Shown one piece after another: positions 53,003 through 64,000 of a stretch of 64,000 nt of DNA (its first letter is position 1; each line of letters begins with the position of its first letter). The notes beneath the pieces were generated by a model, which made no database searches, had not been told where the DNA came from, and saw only the letters and a program-made list of their open reading frames with translations. This DNA comes from Epithemia pelagica (Eukaryota; Bacillariophyta; Bacillariophyceae; Surirellales; Surirellaceae). A program made the translations under genes and the position numbers. The stretch lies in contig OX337239.1 in assembly GCA_946965045.2 (NCBI GenBank), forward strand, positions 248,001 through 312,000. Reading direction: 5' to 3'.

Positions 53003-56000
53003 ATGGAGGTTGATGAAGAGAGCATCAGTGCGATGCAACAACAAGAACAAAATCGAAGCAGTATTGACGAAAACAACAGTCACATTGAAATTGCCAATCT
53101 GGAGAATGAAAGCGTTTTGTTGGATCCGGCCATGAGCGTCAACGACGAAAGCACCATAGGGAGCACTCTCCCGTCCTACAGAACACAAACTCGACAAAAC
53201 GGAGAGGAACTGGGCCAGGATGAGTCTGTATCATCCCCTGTTTCAAGAAATGCATCCTACGGAAAGCCACTCATGTTTCAATCGCTTGGAATGTATGGCC
53301 GTGAGGGTGAATCCGCGAGTCTGAATGAATCTTTGGACCGCTTAATAAATACAAAAGGTCATCGAGAATTGGTCCTCATCTCGGGAACTAGCGGCACTGG
53401 TAAAACAAGGCTGGCACATTCCACGAAAGAGTTGATACTCCAGAAGACCACTGATGGACTCTTTGTTCAAGGAAAATTCGATGCAAGCTCCAACGGAAAG
53501 AATAACCCGTTCTCAGGCATCACAGAGGCAGCTTCTCAAATCTGTTGCAAAGTACATGAAATGGAAATGGATGATCCTGACTGGTTCAGAACGTTATGCG
53601 AAAGACTCAGACATGAGATTGGACCCCAGCTCGAACGCCTGATCAAAGGTATAGTTCCAGTTTTGGGCGATCTTTTGAAACAGGACGGTTCCCCGACTGT
53701 TGTGGAACAAGATGCTTCACCGACTCCAATGAATGACACGAGTCAACACCAACTCTACTATGCTTTTGCGCGTTTCTTGCGCATCGTCTCCGCCAAGTTC
53801 AAACCACTTATTTTGGTTCTCGATGATCTTCATCGAGCATCTCATTCTGCACTGAAGCTGGTCGATGTCATCATGACTGTTCACGAGAATGAAACCCCTT
53901 TGTTGGTGGTGGGAACATATCGGTCAGATGAGATTGATGATTCAAATGTGGTTGATGAAGCAAACGAGCTAACTCTAACTCGATTGATCACTGAGTTGAA
54001 AAGGAAGAGTGTTGATGACCAGGACTTCCAAGTAGAGGAAATTGCGATCACAGATTTAGACTACGAATCTGTGAGACAAATTGTTTATGCCTTGTTCGAC
54101 CATCATGATCCAACTAACATCAATGATTCCTTGCGAACCACAGAGTTGGTCCATCGCTGTCTTGTGAATACTCATGGAAACCCGTTTTTTCTACTTCATT
54201 ATATGAAGATACTGTGGGTTCGGCAGCTGCTGCGATTCAATCAGTCTCGTAACGTTTGGGAATGGGAAGAAAATGAGATTTTCCACCAAGAATGGGTCCG
54301 TGCAATGCAAGAACAAGAACAAACTCGAAGTAGCACCGGCGAAAACAACAGTCCGATTGAAAGAGTGACTATGAAGAATGAGAAAGTTTTCTTGGATCCA
54401 ACCATGAGGAGAAACGACGAAAGCACTGTAGATAGCACAATCACATCCTACGGAATACGCACTAAGCAAAACGGAGAGGATTTTCTTCCTGATGGTGCTG
54501 CGGCTACCCCAAGTCGAGAACAGCAGGAATCAGTATCAACACGAGTTTCACGAAAGGAACCCTACGGAAAGCAGCTTCAGTTCAGTTCGCTTGGAATGTA
54601 TGGCCGTGACGAAGAATCCGCAAGATTGAATGAATCGTTGGACCGCGTAATGAATACCAAAGGTCACCGAGAACTGGTTCTTATCTCTGGAACAAGCGGA
54701 ACTGGTAAAACAAGGCTGGCGCATTCCACGAAAGAGTTGATGCTCCAGAAGACCACTGATGGACTCTTTGTTCAAGGAAAATTCGATACAAGCTCCAACG
54801 GAAAGAATAAACCATATTCCGGCATCACTCAGGCTGCTTCTAAGCTCTGTTGCAAAGTACATGAAATGGGAATGGATGACCCGGAGTGGTTTGGGGCGCT
54901 CTGCGAAACTCTCAGGAGTGAGATTGGAAACCAGCTCGAACGCCTCATCAACGGTATAGTTCCAGTTTTGGGAGACCTTTTGGAACAGGACGTTTCCCCG
55001 ACTATTGTGAAACAAGATGCTTCATCGACACCAATGAATGACACGAGTCAACACCAACTCTACTGTGCTTTTGCACGTTTCTTGCGCATCATCTCTGCCA
55101 AGTTCAAACCTCTGGTTTTTGTTCTCGACGATCTTCATCGGGCATCTCATTCTGCACTGGAACTGATCGATGTCATCATGACTGATCACGAGAATGAAAC
55201 CCCTTTGTTGGTGGTGGGAACATATCGATCAGATGAGATTGATGATTCAAACGTGGTTGATGAAGCAGACGAGCTAACTCTATCTCGAATGATCACTGAG
55301 TTGAAAAGGAAGAGTGTTGATGACCAGGACTTCCAAGTAGAGGAAATTGCGATCACAGATTTAGACTACGAATCTGTGAGACAAATTGTGAAGACCTTAC
55401 TTGATCTGAACGAACCATCAATGGACAACACTGATGCCTCACGAATCTCGGAGTTAGCCCACCTATGTCTCGTGAAAACTCATGGAAACGCTTTCTTCTT
55501 ACTAAATTTTATGAAAATTCTGTGGCTTCGGCAGCTGCTGCAATACAACCAGTCTCGCAAGGTATGGGAATGGGAAGAAAGTGACATCAACCAGGGCACG
55601 AGTATGACTGATAACGTGGTACATCTTCTAAATGCCAGATTGGTGGAGCTATCTCAAGAATCCTATCTTACCAAGATTCTTCAACTTGCTTGCTGCTTCG
55701 GGTCGACGTTTTCTGTGTCAACAATGAAACTAGTTTGGACGAACTTGCATGGACTTCCACCGGACCAGCGGTCGGAAGTTGTATTGGAAGAGGGACTGAA
55801 TGCTCTTGAAAACAACGATCTAATCGTACTGACCAGAAACGCGAACGACTTGTCGGATAGACCAATGTACGTTTGGTCTCACGACAAAATCCAAGATGAA
55901 GCCGTAAAGCTTTTCCCTGATGAAAGCGATCGAATCGCCTTTGGGAGCGAAGTAGCTGAAATTATCTTGAGACGCCTGGATCAACTAGAAAAGTCAGAAA

Positions 56001-57853
56001 GAGATTCCGCGATGTTGCTGGCAGTTAAACTTCTGAACGACGATTGCTCGAACATGGTGAATGAAATCAGCTGGCTCACGTTGGCCGAGCGAAATTATGA
56101 AGCTTGTGTCAAAGCTATATCAATGTCTCATTTCCACGCTGCAGCAGACTACGCTGAAAAAGGGATCGCCTTACTGCCGCAATCCTCCTGGACAACACAC
56201 CCAGACCTGACTCTGAAGCTTTACTCAATCGGAGCCAAGGCGCAGAATATTATTGGAAATGTTCGCAAGATGGAACGGTACTTCATAGAAGTTATGAATC
56301 GTGCGGGTGTGAATGTTGAAGATACTTTTATCGTGCGGTACGCCTACGCTGACAGTTTCATGACAAGAGGCGAGATTAAACAGGCAATCGCTATTTTGAC
56401 GGACACTCTGAGCCTCTGCAACTGCCGGTTCCCGTCAATGACGATCGCTATATACTTGGGTATCATTTGGAAGATCTTCCGAATCAGAATGACAAGGAAT
56501 CCGGTCGAAATGTCAAATTTGTCCGCAATGACTGACACCAAGAGAATCGAAATGATGAAGTTTCTGGACAAGTTGGCGACTTGTTTGTACATGAACCATG
56601 AACCCCTCCTACCACTGATCGTTTTTCGAAGCTTGGATTACACCCTCAAGTATGGATACTGCGACTATTCTCCGGTTGCCTTTGCAGCCATGGCTATCGT
56701 TTTGACAGGTGTCGTGGGTGACTTTAAACGGGGTTGTGAGTTCGGTGAACGAGCATTGGCACTCATGAGGAAGATGAAAGGTGAAGAAACCAAGGCCCGT
56801 ACATTGTTCTTGGTTAATGCTTTGGTGTTTCCATGGACGAAAAAGGCAGAAGCCCTTCTTGCACCTTTGACGGAGGCATATGAGATTGGACTTAAGACTG
56901 GGTAAGTGCTCACCGTACATTCCAAAGTTCGTTTGCCTCCTACTCTCATGTTCTCCGGTCTGTATGGTATGTGAAGTGACATCGAGAGTGCCACCTGGGC
57001 AGTGCACAATCGAATGATGTTGAAATATATCATCGGCCGTCCTTTAAGAGAAATGGAGAAAGATCTTCAATGGTATTCGAAACGAATGCGAGACCTTAAA
57101 GGCAATCATGCTTTCTGGGTTCGTTCGGTTTCGAGGGTAATTCGGCAAGTATACCTCAATCTCATGGGTCTTGACAATACGGAGGAGCCAGCAAGCCTAG
57201 TGGGAGAGGCCAACGATGGGAAGAATAGCAAACGCTGCCTGGAACATCCCTTTCTCAAGCCGGGGTATGAGGCCTACGAATGCATGATTATGACTTTCTT
57301 TGGATACTATGTAAGACAGGCCAATTGGACCGTAGACCACCAGGGAATGGACGAGTTTTCCAAAACAAACGTTGCGAATCCTGATCAAATGTGGGCGAGT
57401 TTCTTGAAAGCTGTGTGCCTGTACGCTGCCTTTCGGATCACAGGTGATAAGAAGTACCTCAAAATGGGAAATCAGTTCCGATCCAAGATCAAGCAATGGG
57501 TGAAAATGGGCAACCCGAATGTAACGCAATACGATTTGCTGCTGGATGCCGAATCATGGGCAGGGAAAGGAAAACAGCACAAGGCACTTGAATGTTACAA
57601 GGCCGCCATTGATGAGGCCGAAGGTCGCAATTGCCATCATGACGCTGGTCTAGCATGTGTACGACTTTGCGATTATCACCTCAGAATCACAAAGAATGTG
57701 GACGAGGCACGGATTCATTTCGAGAAAGCTCGTATGAACTGGTCGAAATGGGGTGCCCATGGCGCAGTGGAACAGTTGGGAAGAAAGTACAATTCTCGTT
57801 TCAAACAGTTGCCCCCCGAAGTACATTTATCCATTGCTCCATCAGGAAAATGA
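53003..57853 (+). CDS. AAA-ATPase/TPR-like protein with duplicated ATPase half
   Basis: 1591 residues from two exons: 53003-56901 and 56977-57853. The 75-bp intron (56902-56976) has GT-AG ends, and the join reads GLKTGDIESATWAVHNRM. Two AAA_16-like ATPase modules lie in tandem: Walker A GTSGTGKT at residues 128 and 563, Walker B LILVLDDLHRAS near 270 and LVFVLDDLHRAS near 705, exactly 435 residues apart. The modules are nearly identical, including their N-terminal leaders, so the front half has been duplicated in frame. After residue 870 there is one helical region like the TPR-rich tail of STAND-type NTPases (ALENNDLIVL, VWSHDKIQDEAVKLFP, AADYAEKGIALLP, ALECYKAAIDEAEGRN). No kinase or cyclase domain. 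Probably a signalling NTPase; substrate unknown. Confidence 0.85.
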
Positions 57854-57970
57854 GGAGAACTCATGTCATGATTCAACGTTCGCAGTCAATTTATTTCGTA
57901 AGGCTTGGATTCCTTAAATACCATTAGTCGTGCATATTTATTGGACAACCTTTCGTATTTCGCCACTCTC

Positions 57971-59068
57971 CTAGAGAGCATTCGCACGAGGAGGGCAGTT
58001 TCGTGGCGGCGGTGTGCGCCACAGTTTGTCGGACGAGGCAAAGATCAAGGTCCGCACCGCGTGCGAGGCATATTCGACCACGGTCTGTCCTATGGATTCC
58101 TCCTCGTTGGTGTCCAACAACTTGTCGCAGTCGAATGACGCAGGGTCGGGAAGCTGGAGATCCACTCCATGGTGGCGACCAGCCTCTTGCAGTGCCTTCG
58201 TTTGGTCCATCCAAGCCTGCCGTATCGACTCCCACTCTGGTCGGTCATGATGGTGGTTCCCTGGTGGGGCATGCACTTGCAGCCGTTGCTGCAGAGTGTG
58301 TTCAAACCAGAGTTTGCGTGGTTTTTGCAACTCGGCGTGCAACAGGTCGCTGGGAGTAATAACATCCGATGCGCTACTACTACTGCTCCAGTCGGTGGGG
58401 ACCGTCTTGGCAACAACGCCGCCACCACCACCACCACCACCACCACCACCACCCACAGTCTTGGTTCGGACGGGCGACGCAAATTGGCCTGCGACGACTG
58501 AACTAGTGGACAGGCGATTGGATCCTAATTCTGGTTGCCAATCTTCGAGCTGGTGGGAGTCCATCAACGGCCAAACTTCAATAAAGGAAATGGAATCCAG
58601 CGGATCAAAGGTAAATTCCATGTACCAGCAGTTCGTCTTGTGCTCCTCCTCCTCTGAGTTGGACAAACAAGATTGAATCTGGACCAGGCAGCGGCAATAG
58701 GGTTGTTGTCGAAACACCTTGACGTTGCGTTGGATCCGCACCGGATTAGTACTGGGTGATGTTGTTGCGGCCGCCACAAAGAGATCCATGGCAATCAAGG
58801 CATCTCGGCCATTTCCCGACAAGTGCTGTCGAGACCAATCCCAACGCAACACGTGTTGCGACAAGTTGGGCCTTGTTGTTGCTGTTGTTCTCAATGGGTT
58901 GGTCAGGAACGTGTCCAAGTAACAATCACATTGCTCCACGTACGACTGGGCCTCCTCCGGGTCCATGAGAGACAATGACGACGACGAGGAACCGACACTG
59001 TCAGTTTCGCAAGTACCGATTGGTTTCGTCCAGGATGAGGAGGCATCTTTGGATCGACACTGACCCAT
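57971..59068 (-). CDS. Lineage-specific protein with possible N-myristoylation site
   Basis: 365 residues from the ATG at 59068. The start MGQCRSKDASSSW fits an N-myristoylation signal with an adjacent Cys for palmitoylation, so it may attach to membranes. The core has acidic-aromatic stretches (NCWYMEFTFDPLDSISFIEV, SHQLEDWQPELGSNRL). A run of 12 Gly comes from a (CCA/CCG)n tract at 58420-58450. Then LHAELQKPRKLWFEHTLQQ. I do not recognise the family. Frame intact, no intron needed. Its end lies about 115 bp from the convergent AAA-ATPase gene. Confidence 0.65.
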   Translation of the reverse strand: MGQCRSKDASSSWTKPIGTCETDSVGSSSSSLSLMDPEEAQSYVEQCDCYLDTFLTNPLRTTATTRPNLSQHVLRWDWSRQHLSGNGRDALIAMDLFVAAATTSPSTNPVRIQRNVKVFRQQPYCRCLVQIQSCLSNSEEEEHKTNCWYMEFTFDPLDSISFIEVWPLMDSHQLEDWQPELGSNRLSTSSVVAGQFASPVRTKTVGGGGGGGGGGGGVVAKTVPTDWSSSSSASDVITPSDLLHAELQKPRKLWFEHTLQQRLQVHAPPGNHHHDRPEWESIRQAWMDQTKALQEAGRHHGVDLQLPDPASFDCDKLLDTNEEESIGQTVVEYASHAVRTLIFASSDKLWRTPPPRNCPPRANAL

Positions 59069-59992
59069 CTTGCAGCTTTGTTTCAAAGTCTATGTAGATA
59101 GGCTCTTGTGTTTGACGTTCGAAGAATGGCGGATTCCCTTTTTTGTAAGGGACAAAAAGATACCCGGTCAGCGTCCATCTTGGATCTTGGCGATTTGCGC
59201 GCTTGCCAGGTACATCACGCGCGCGATGTGGGGCGTCGCTGGCGTACAAAGCTCATAACTCGGGACTAAGAATCTCCGTCCAAGACTCAATCGATGGTGT
59301 GTGGCCATGGCACAATGGCACGGCGAACGAGAACGCCAACGTTGTTGGAGGCCTCTTTTCTCTTGTTACAGAAAATTGTTGGTGATGCAGCAGATCTGGA
59401 ACCTATATCTACTCCAAATGCCACAGATTCTTCAACCTGGTTCCATTGGATCATTCCGAACAAAGGTAGGTGATGATGTGAGGGACTCTCTCCGGTCGGG
59501 CTATCAAGATGATTCTCAAAACATTAGAATCGTGATTGGCTATGATGTAGCATGGACTTGCAGCACCGATTTCGTTGGTCGGTTGTCATGTTGTATGAGA
59601 CGGGCATATTCCTGAATCCTTCGAATTCCATGGATTCTCGCTCCTGTTTCTGTCACCTTTTTCTGCAGGTGGATGGCAGATATAGATATGATGATGGAGT
59701 AGATGATGAAGAAGCATGTTGTCCTATCGCTGTTGCGATTGGCGGACCCGAACGGAACACTTGGAATCTCGGAATTGGAACGTACTAGCGACTGATACTT
59801 GAATGTATGTGGGTTCTGATCGGTGTTCGCTTTTTCCAGCATCACAATCCATCGAGACTAGAATGAGAACTCTCACTGACTGTCGTTATTGTTTGTCCGA
59901 AAGGATGAATTGCCGAGGCTTTTTTTACGGCACACCAAGGATGATTTTTTGTGCTCACAATCCTGGATTGTTCCCCAACACACACACACACT
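59069..59992. other. No gene seen
   Basis: Upstream space between divergent genes. Several 60-105 codon frames without domain or composition support. A short CA repeat (ACACACACACAC) lies just before the ATG at 59993. Confidence 0.4.
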
Positions 59993-62009
59993 ATGAAACC
60001 GTATCATCCTCCACTAGCCAAAAGGAGATTGTGGTTTGGGATGGCAACCATGAGCCTCCTGTTGGCTGGTTGTACCGTCCACAGTTTCCATTCTCCACCT
60101 CTGGTGTCTCCATCCATAAGGTTTCGTAGTTTCGTAGTACTGCAATCGACCGCTCCTACTCCTCCCTTGCTGGAGTTTGACAACCACAACCACAAGATTC
60201 CGGAGAACCACAACCACCACCACCAGAAGGATTCCAAGAACCCGACCACCGAGAATGACAACGACCACCACAATACGCCTGCGATTCTGGCCGGCACTTC
60301 CCCCAAAACCCTCAAATTGCGCCAACGGTTGGACCAACTCCGTTCCACTCGGGAGGATGATAGGCGACCCATTGTCGTGACGGGTGGCGCCGAATCCGTG
60401 GCGTCGGTCGTGGACCATATCGTGACACAGTGTCTACCACCCGACCAAACCCACCACGTCCATCGACTCGACATGCGACAAGCCATTTCCTATCCCCGAA
60501 CCATTCTCGGTGACGCCAACAACGACGACGAGTCTCGAGGCAGCGGCAGCAAAGGAGTGCTGGATCTAGTGGCCAATCTTGCCAATGCCACACTTGTCCT
60601 TACCAACTTGGATGCGCACGCGTCCCTGTCCAGCCCGGAAGAATTCACGGCTCGCACCGAGCTTTGGGAGGCTGTCGAACGACTCCTTTCCAATCAAACC
60701 TTTTACAGTCGATTCGAAACGAGAGAAAAGACATTTGCTCCTCGTATAGTGGTGACAGGCGCCGAGAAACCAGACTTTGTCACGGATCCTTTCTCGTCAA
60801 GATCCCCCCTCCTCAAGCCCGAACGCAAGATATGGACGCCATTGCTTCGGCCAAAGTTCGAACCATGGAGACCAAGTACAACTTGTCCAAGGTTGTCTTG
60901 GGACGGGAAGCCCTTCATCGACTATTGGATCATGAGTGGCAGGGCGATGAAGCCGAATTGGATCAAGAGCTCGAACTTGCCCTGGATCGACTGGCGGACG
61001 ACCAACGCAATCGTCTGGACGTTCCCTCGGTCCTACAATCCAAGCACATGATGGCGGAAACCTGGGAGGAATCCTCGCGCCATCGTCTCCTCTACGAATT
61101 TCCCCAATTACGCCAACTGATTCATTCTCCGTGGGTCTTTGATCATACTTTACGGTATATTGTCACACCTGCCTTTGTGCTGGTCCTGGCGGCGCTCTTT
61201 CTCGGTCCACAAACCAGAGAGGAGAATGCGACACGCACGCCATTCGACTTTCACCCCACGACGAGGAATTGTTGTTGTTTGGGACCGACTCGCAAGGTGA
61301 TCCAACACGAATGAATTTGTTTGAATTCATGAAACGCATGCGCAAAGTGGTTCGCGTGGGCATTCAGGAGATTGGTTATGGCTATCTTCCCTTGGCGTGG
61401 GCCTCCCTGACGGCCTATTGGTTGGGACTGGGACTGTCCGAACTTGGTCTCACACTGACTCGTCTTCCGGCTACAGTGTTTGGTGCTGCGGCCAACACTC
61501 TGGAGTGGCACTGGTTGCCTGCGGTGGCCGCCAGTCCCTCGGTGATTCAGACGGTCCAATCCGTCTTGGTGTTGGGGGCGATTCCTCCGGGTGACGCTCT
61601 TTCTCATGTTGTCGGCAGCATCTTCCTCCTTATACTCGGTATCCTAGCTAGTAGGGATCTAATAGGAAGGCTTTTCTCCTTCATCGTTGACGTCAATGGC
61701 ATTGTGGAACGCGTACTGCTTCTCGCTACAACAGAGGCGGTTTGGAACAAATCTTCTTCGATTGCCTACGAATCCTACAAAGAAGTTTTAGGAATCAAAA
61801 CTCTAAATGTGTCCATTGTCGTGAAGGAGAGCAAATCGATGAAGAAAGCTCCAGGCCTGCGAGTAAGACCTGCATCGTTGTGCATATCGCAGAAGAATTC
61901 CTTAGAAAAAAAATTCCCAACAATTCTGCGCAGCGAAGATGTACTAGGAGTACTATTATACGAATCTTTGGCAGCAAATGCACAACAGAAAGATGTTCAA
62001 GTCGTTTGA
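59993..62009 (+). pseudogene. Membrane protein gene with two apparent frameshifts
   Basis: Three consecutive plus-strand frames read as one protein of about 670 residues. Part 1 from 59993 has a signal-peptide-like start (MATMSLLLAGCTVHSF) then a His/Asn-rich and globular part ending EKPDFVTDP. Near 60787 the sense moves to FLVKIPPPQARTQDMDAIAS, running to LVLAALFLGPQTRE. Near 61215 it moves again to CDTHAIRLSPHDEELLLFGT and hydrophobic helices (GYGYLPLAWASLTAYWLGLG, LSHVVGSIFLLILGILAS), ending at 62009. No intron fits the junctions; each needs a one-base change. Either a young pseudogene or sequence errors. Family unknown. The Phe after the signal peptide is a weak hint of plastid routing. 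Confidence 0.55.
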
Positions 62010-62236
62010 AGAATAAACGGCAATTCCTAGGAATACTGAAAACTGCTCTGGTGCAGCTCTTTCGCAAACCGTACATGCAAAACTACCATCGAGAAAATGG
62101 TCGCACAGGTGGACAGGAAGCAAGCCAATTGCTTCTGTCTCATGGAAAATGCATTTACAATGGACCAACTTAAGCCGCAACAACAATGATGTTTCATGCT
62201 CATGGATCTCACATCCCTTTCCCACGGTTTTCTTGT

Positions 62237-63261
62237 TTACGACATCATTCCAGTGGGTGCGTCAACAAGTTTTGCCCATTCTCCGGAATCAAGAGCTTCT
62301 TGAATGTACTTGGCAAGTTTCAGGGCTGACGAATACTCTCCTTGCTCCGATTGCAGTCGAGACTGGAATTGAGAAAGTGACTCTTGAGGACAAGAAATAC
62401 TCTCAACAAAGATACTCCCAGGTACACAAGGACAATCCGGAGTGACTCTGAGCACTGTCGTAACCTCAGTGTTTTTCCAAGGCATTACACACACAACCTT
62501 TTGAAACAAGTGGTCTTCCGGGTCTGATTTATTTCGGCATACCTCCGCTCGGCAAAATTCTCGAAGTTGCAAAACTTCTTCGTGGCGCATTTTATAGGTT
62601 TCAAGGCGACCCAGGGCTTGATGAACAAGGAAACGAATCCGGCGCTTTGGTTACTTTGATTGTGAGGCTGAAGAATTCCGGGACAAAAGTCTTGAGCACT
62701 GGGGATCAGGTCATTCAGTGGTGGTAGGTACAGGTTTTCTTCGTTCGAATCACTGACAAACTCCGCGTTCACAATACGAATACGAATACGCTGACGATGA
62801 TGAGACTCGAGAGTCGCCTGGAGTTTGTATTTTTGGAGAAGAAGGAGTTTCACGTGAACAAGAACATGGTCCTCCTTTATCTTTTCTTCCTCAATTGACT
62901 CGATTTTGATACCGGATAGCTCCTCTAGAAGAAGTCGACGATGGCTGTATTCTGATTTGATAGTACAGAGTTGGTTCAATTGCTGTTGAAGTCGTTCATT
63001 TTCTTTTTCAAGGACTTCTGTCTCTTCTTTCGATGCCAATTTTGCGTCTAGTTTCACATTTTCTTTCCCAATGGCTACCGCCTCCTTCTGTAATGCTTCA
63101 AGGTTTGACTGCAACTCCGCCTTTCGTTTATGAAGAGCCAACATCAATTCCTCTTGTTCGGCCAATCCACGTTGGATAGTTTCTTCGTCGAACTCCTCGT
63201 CGTCTTGAGCGAGAAGTGAATTTTGAAACTCTGAAGAAAAAGAATAGTCATTGTCATCCAT
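62237..63261 (-). CDS. Coiled-coil protein with possible RWD-like C-terminus
   Basis: From the ATG at 63261 (MDDNDYSFSSEFQ) runs a long heptad region (about residues 25-110: EEETIQRGLAEQEELMLALH-type acidic start, LQSNLEALQKEAVAIGKEN, EVLEKENERLQQQLNQL). A mixed alpha/beta part follows (LLLEELSGIKIES, VLVHVKLLLLQKYKLQATLE). Near 62650 the frame changes: the C-terminus reads RFLVHQALGRLETYKMRHEE and continues to 62237. An intron or one-base shift must lie there; I found no clear splice pair. Coiled coil plus small alpha/beta end recalls kinetochore RWD proteins, but this is only a resemblance. The frame is open upstream to 63444, so an earlier exon is possible. Confidence 0.5.
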
Positions 63262-63490
63262 CGTGCCTTTGCATTGAAAGTTGTGCAACAGTTCACGCAA
63301 TTCTTCCTTTCGATGCTGCAGCAAGCGGTGGCCATCCAGTTGTGGAGACAATGGAACCGGTCGCAACCACTGGTCCACGACCGTACCATAGTCAATGCGT
63401 GTCACGGCAGCTTCGCAATCATTGACTCCATAGGCCGTTACCACTTCTTGTTATGCGGCCGCGACTGTTGCTGCTCGAGAACTCAAAATC

Positions 63491-64000
63491 ATGGTCGATT
63501 CGTCCTTACTCAGCGACGATGATGATGTTGCCTCCCTGACTGATCAGGTTGGATTGATTATTGATTGTGGACACGGATCGACACCCCCTTTGTGACACGG
63601 ACGCTTGTTCCATGCACGAGTCGTTGACTTCCCTCCCATGTGTTGCTGGTCCACGCACTGTCTTGTTCGCCATGGCACCTTCCTCCCGCCTTCATCACCA
63701 CCACCAACGTCACAGCCAATTGCTTTTCCCAATGAATCCCTTCTCTTGCTCGACTCCACCCATAATGCAGTAGCAATCCTCGTGTCTTTCGATACCTACC
63801 GAATACCGAACCAAGGGTATTCGTACGATACGTGCACAGGCGGAGCAATCCAGTGCCGTTGGGGGGAAGTTACCGGGTCTCGAATTCGAGCAACAGAAGC
63901 GAAACCATGTACGACACTGGGACCTTTTGGCTACTCGCTATTCTCCTTTTTCCACAACTGTCTACCCAACCGCAACCAATAGCTCACAAGGATTGCCCAA
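63491..64000 (+). CDS. Possible gene start, runs off the window
   Basis: MVDSSLLSDDDDVASLTDQ starts at 63491 and is followed by GTTGGA, a possible donor. Near the edge a protein-like frame appears: IRAQAEQSSAVGGKLPGLEF then QQKRNHVRHWDLLATRYSPF, open to position 64000. The two could be exons of one gene divergent from the coiled-coil gene. Splice sites are not certain and no family is recognised. Confidence 0.3.

Overview
This window looks like nuclear DNA of a stramenopile alga, most likely a pennate diatom. I infer that from short GT-AG introns (75-185 bp), genes rich in Gln/Asn/Thr/His trinucleotide-repeat tracts, a Ty1/copia retrotransposon, and a very large AAA-ATPase/TPR protein of a type I believe is expanded in diatoms. 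Nothing looks bacterial, organellar or viral. The species cannot be named from the sequence.

Layout. 0-7 kb: a decayed hAT fragment, a kelch-repeat gene, and a full-length hAT transposase gene with one intron. 7-12 kb: the proteasome ubiquitin receptor Rpn13/ADRM1, a 42-bp-arm hairpin, a 65-bp tandem repeat, and kelch fragments scrambled on both strands. 11.7-23.7 kb: an inverted duplication whose arms each carry a urease accessory GTPase UreG gene plus about 0.4 kb of downstream sequence; between the arms lie a four-helix membrane protein and a 1263-residue acidic repeat protein. 24.8-29.8 kb: an HhH-GPD DNA glycosylase and an AlkB-family dioxygenase in divergent orientation. 30-36.6 kb: decayed material, including a third, truncated ureG copy, a possible WAPL-like remnant and two hairpins. 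37-41.4 kb: a second four-helix membrane protein and a MOCS3/Uba4-type E1-rhodanese. 42.2-52.6 kb: nested mobile elements. 53-64 kb: an AAA-ATPase/TPR giant with a duplicated front half, a lineage-specific protein with a possible N-myristoylation site, a frameshifted membrane protein, a coiled-coil protein and a partial gene at the edge.

The most striking part is 42170-52618. A copia-type element on the minus strand (455-bp LTRs, TAGTAC target duplication) has its 5' LTR split 15 bp from its inner end by a 4.1-kb element. That element carries a six-exon tyrosine-recombinase gene with an apparently intact 892-residue product. TCACTA flanks the insertion on both sides, and removing it restores an LTR of exactly 455 bp. 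The inserted element has 26-bp inverted repeats and a 180-bp palindrome at its right end, which is unusual for a Crypton-type element. The host copia gag-pol is a single frame broken by three stop codons, one of them TGA at the gag/pol boundary.

Functional themes: nickel/urease maturation (UreG copies), ubiquitin and ubiquitin-like pathways (Rpn13, MOCS3), DNA base repair or modification (glycosylase and AlkB), and repeated local duplication (ureG x3, membrane protein x2, kelch, the ATPase front half).
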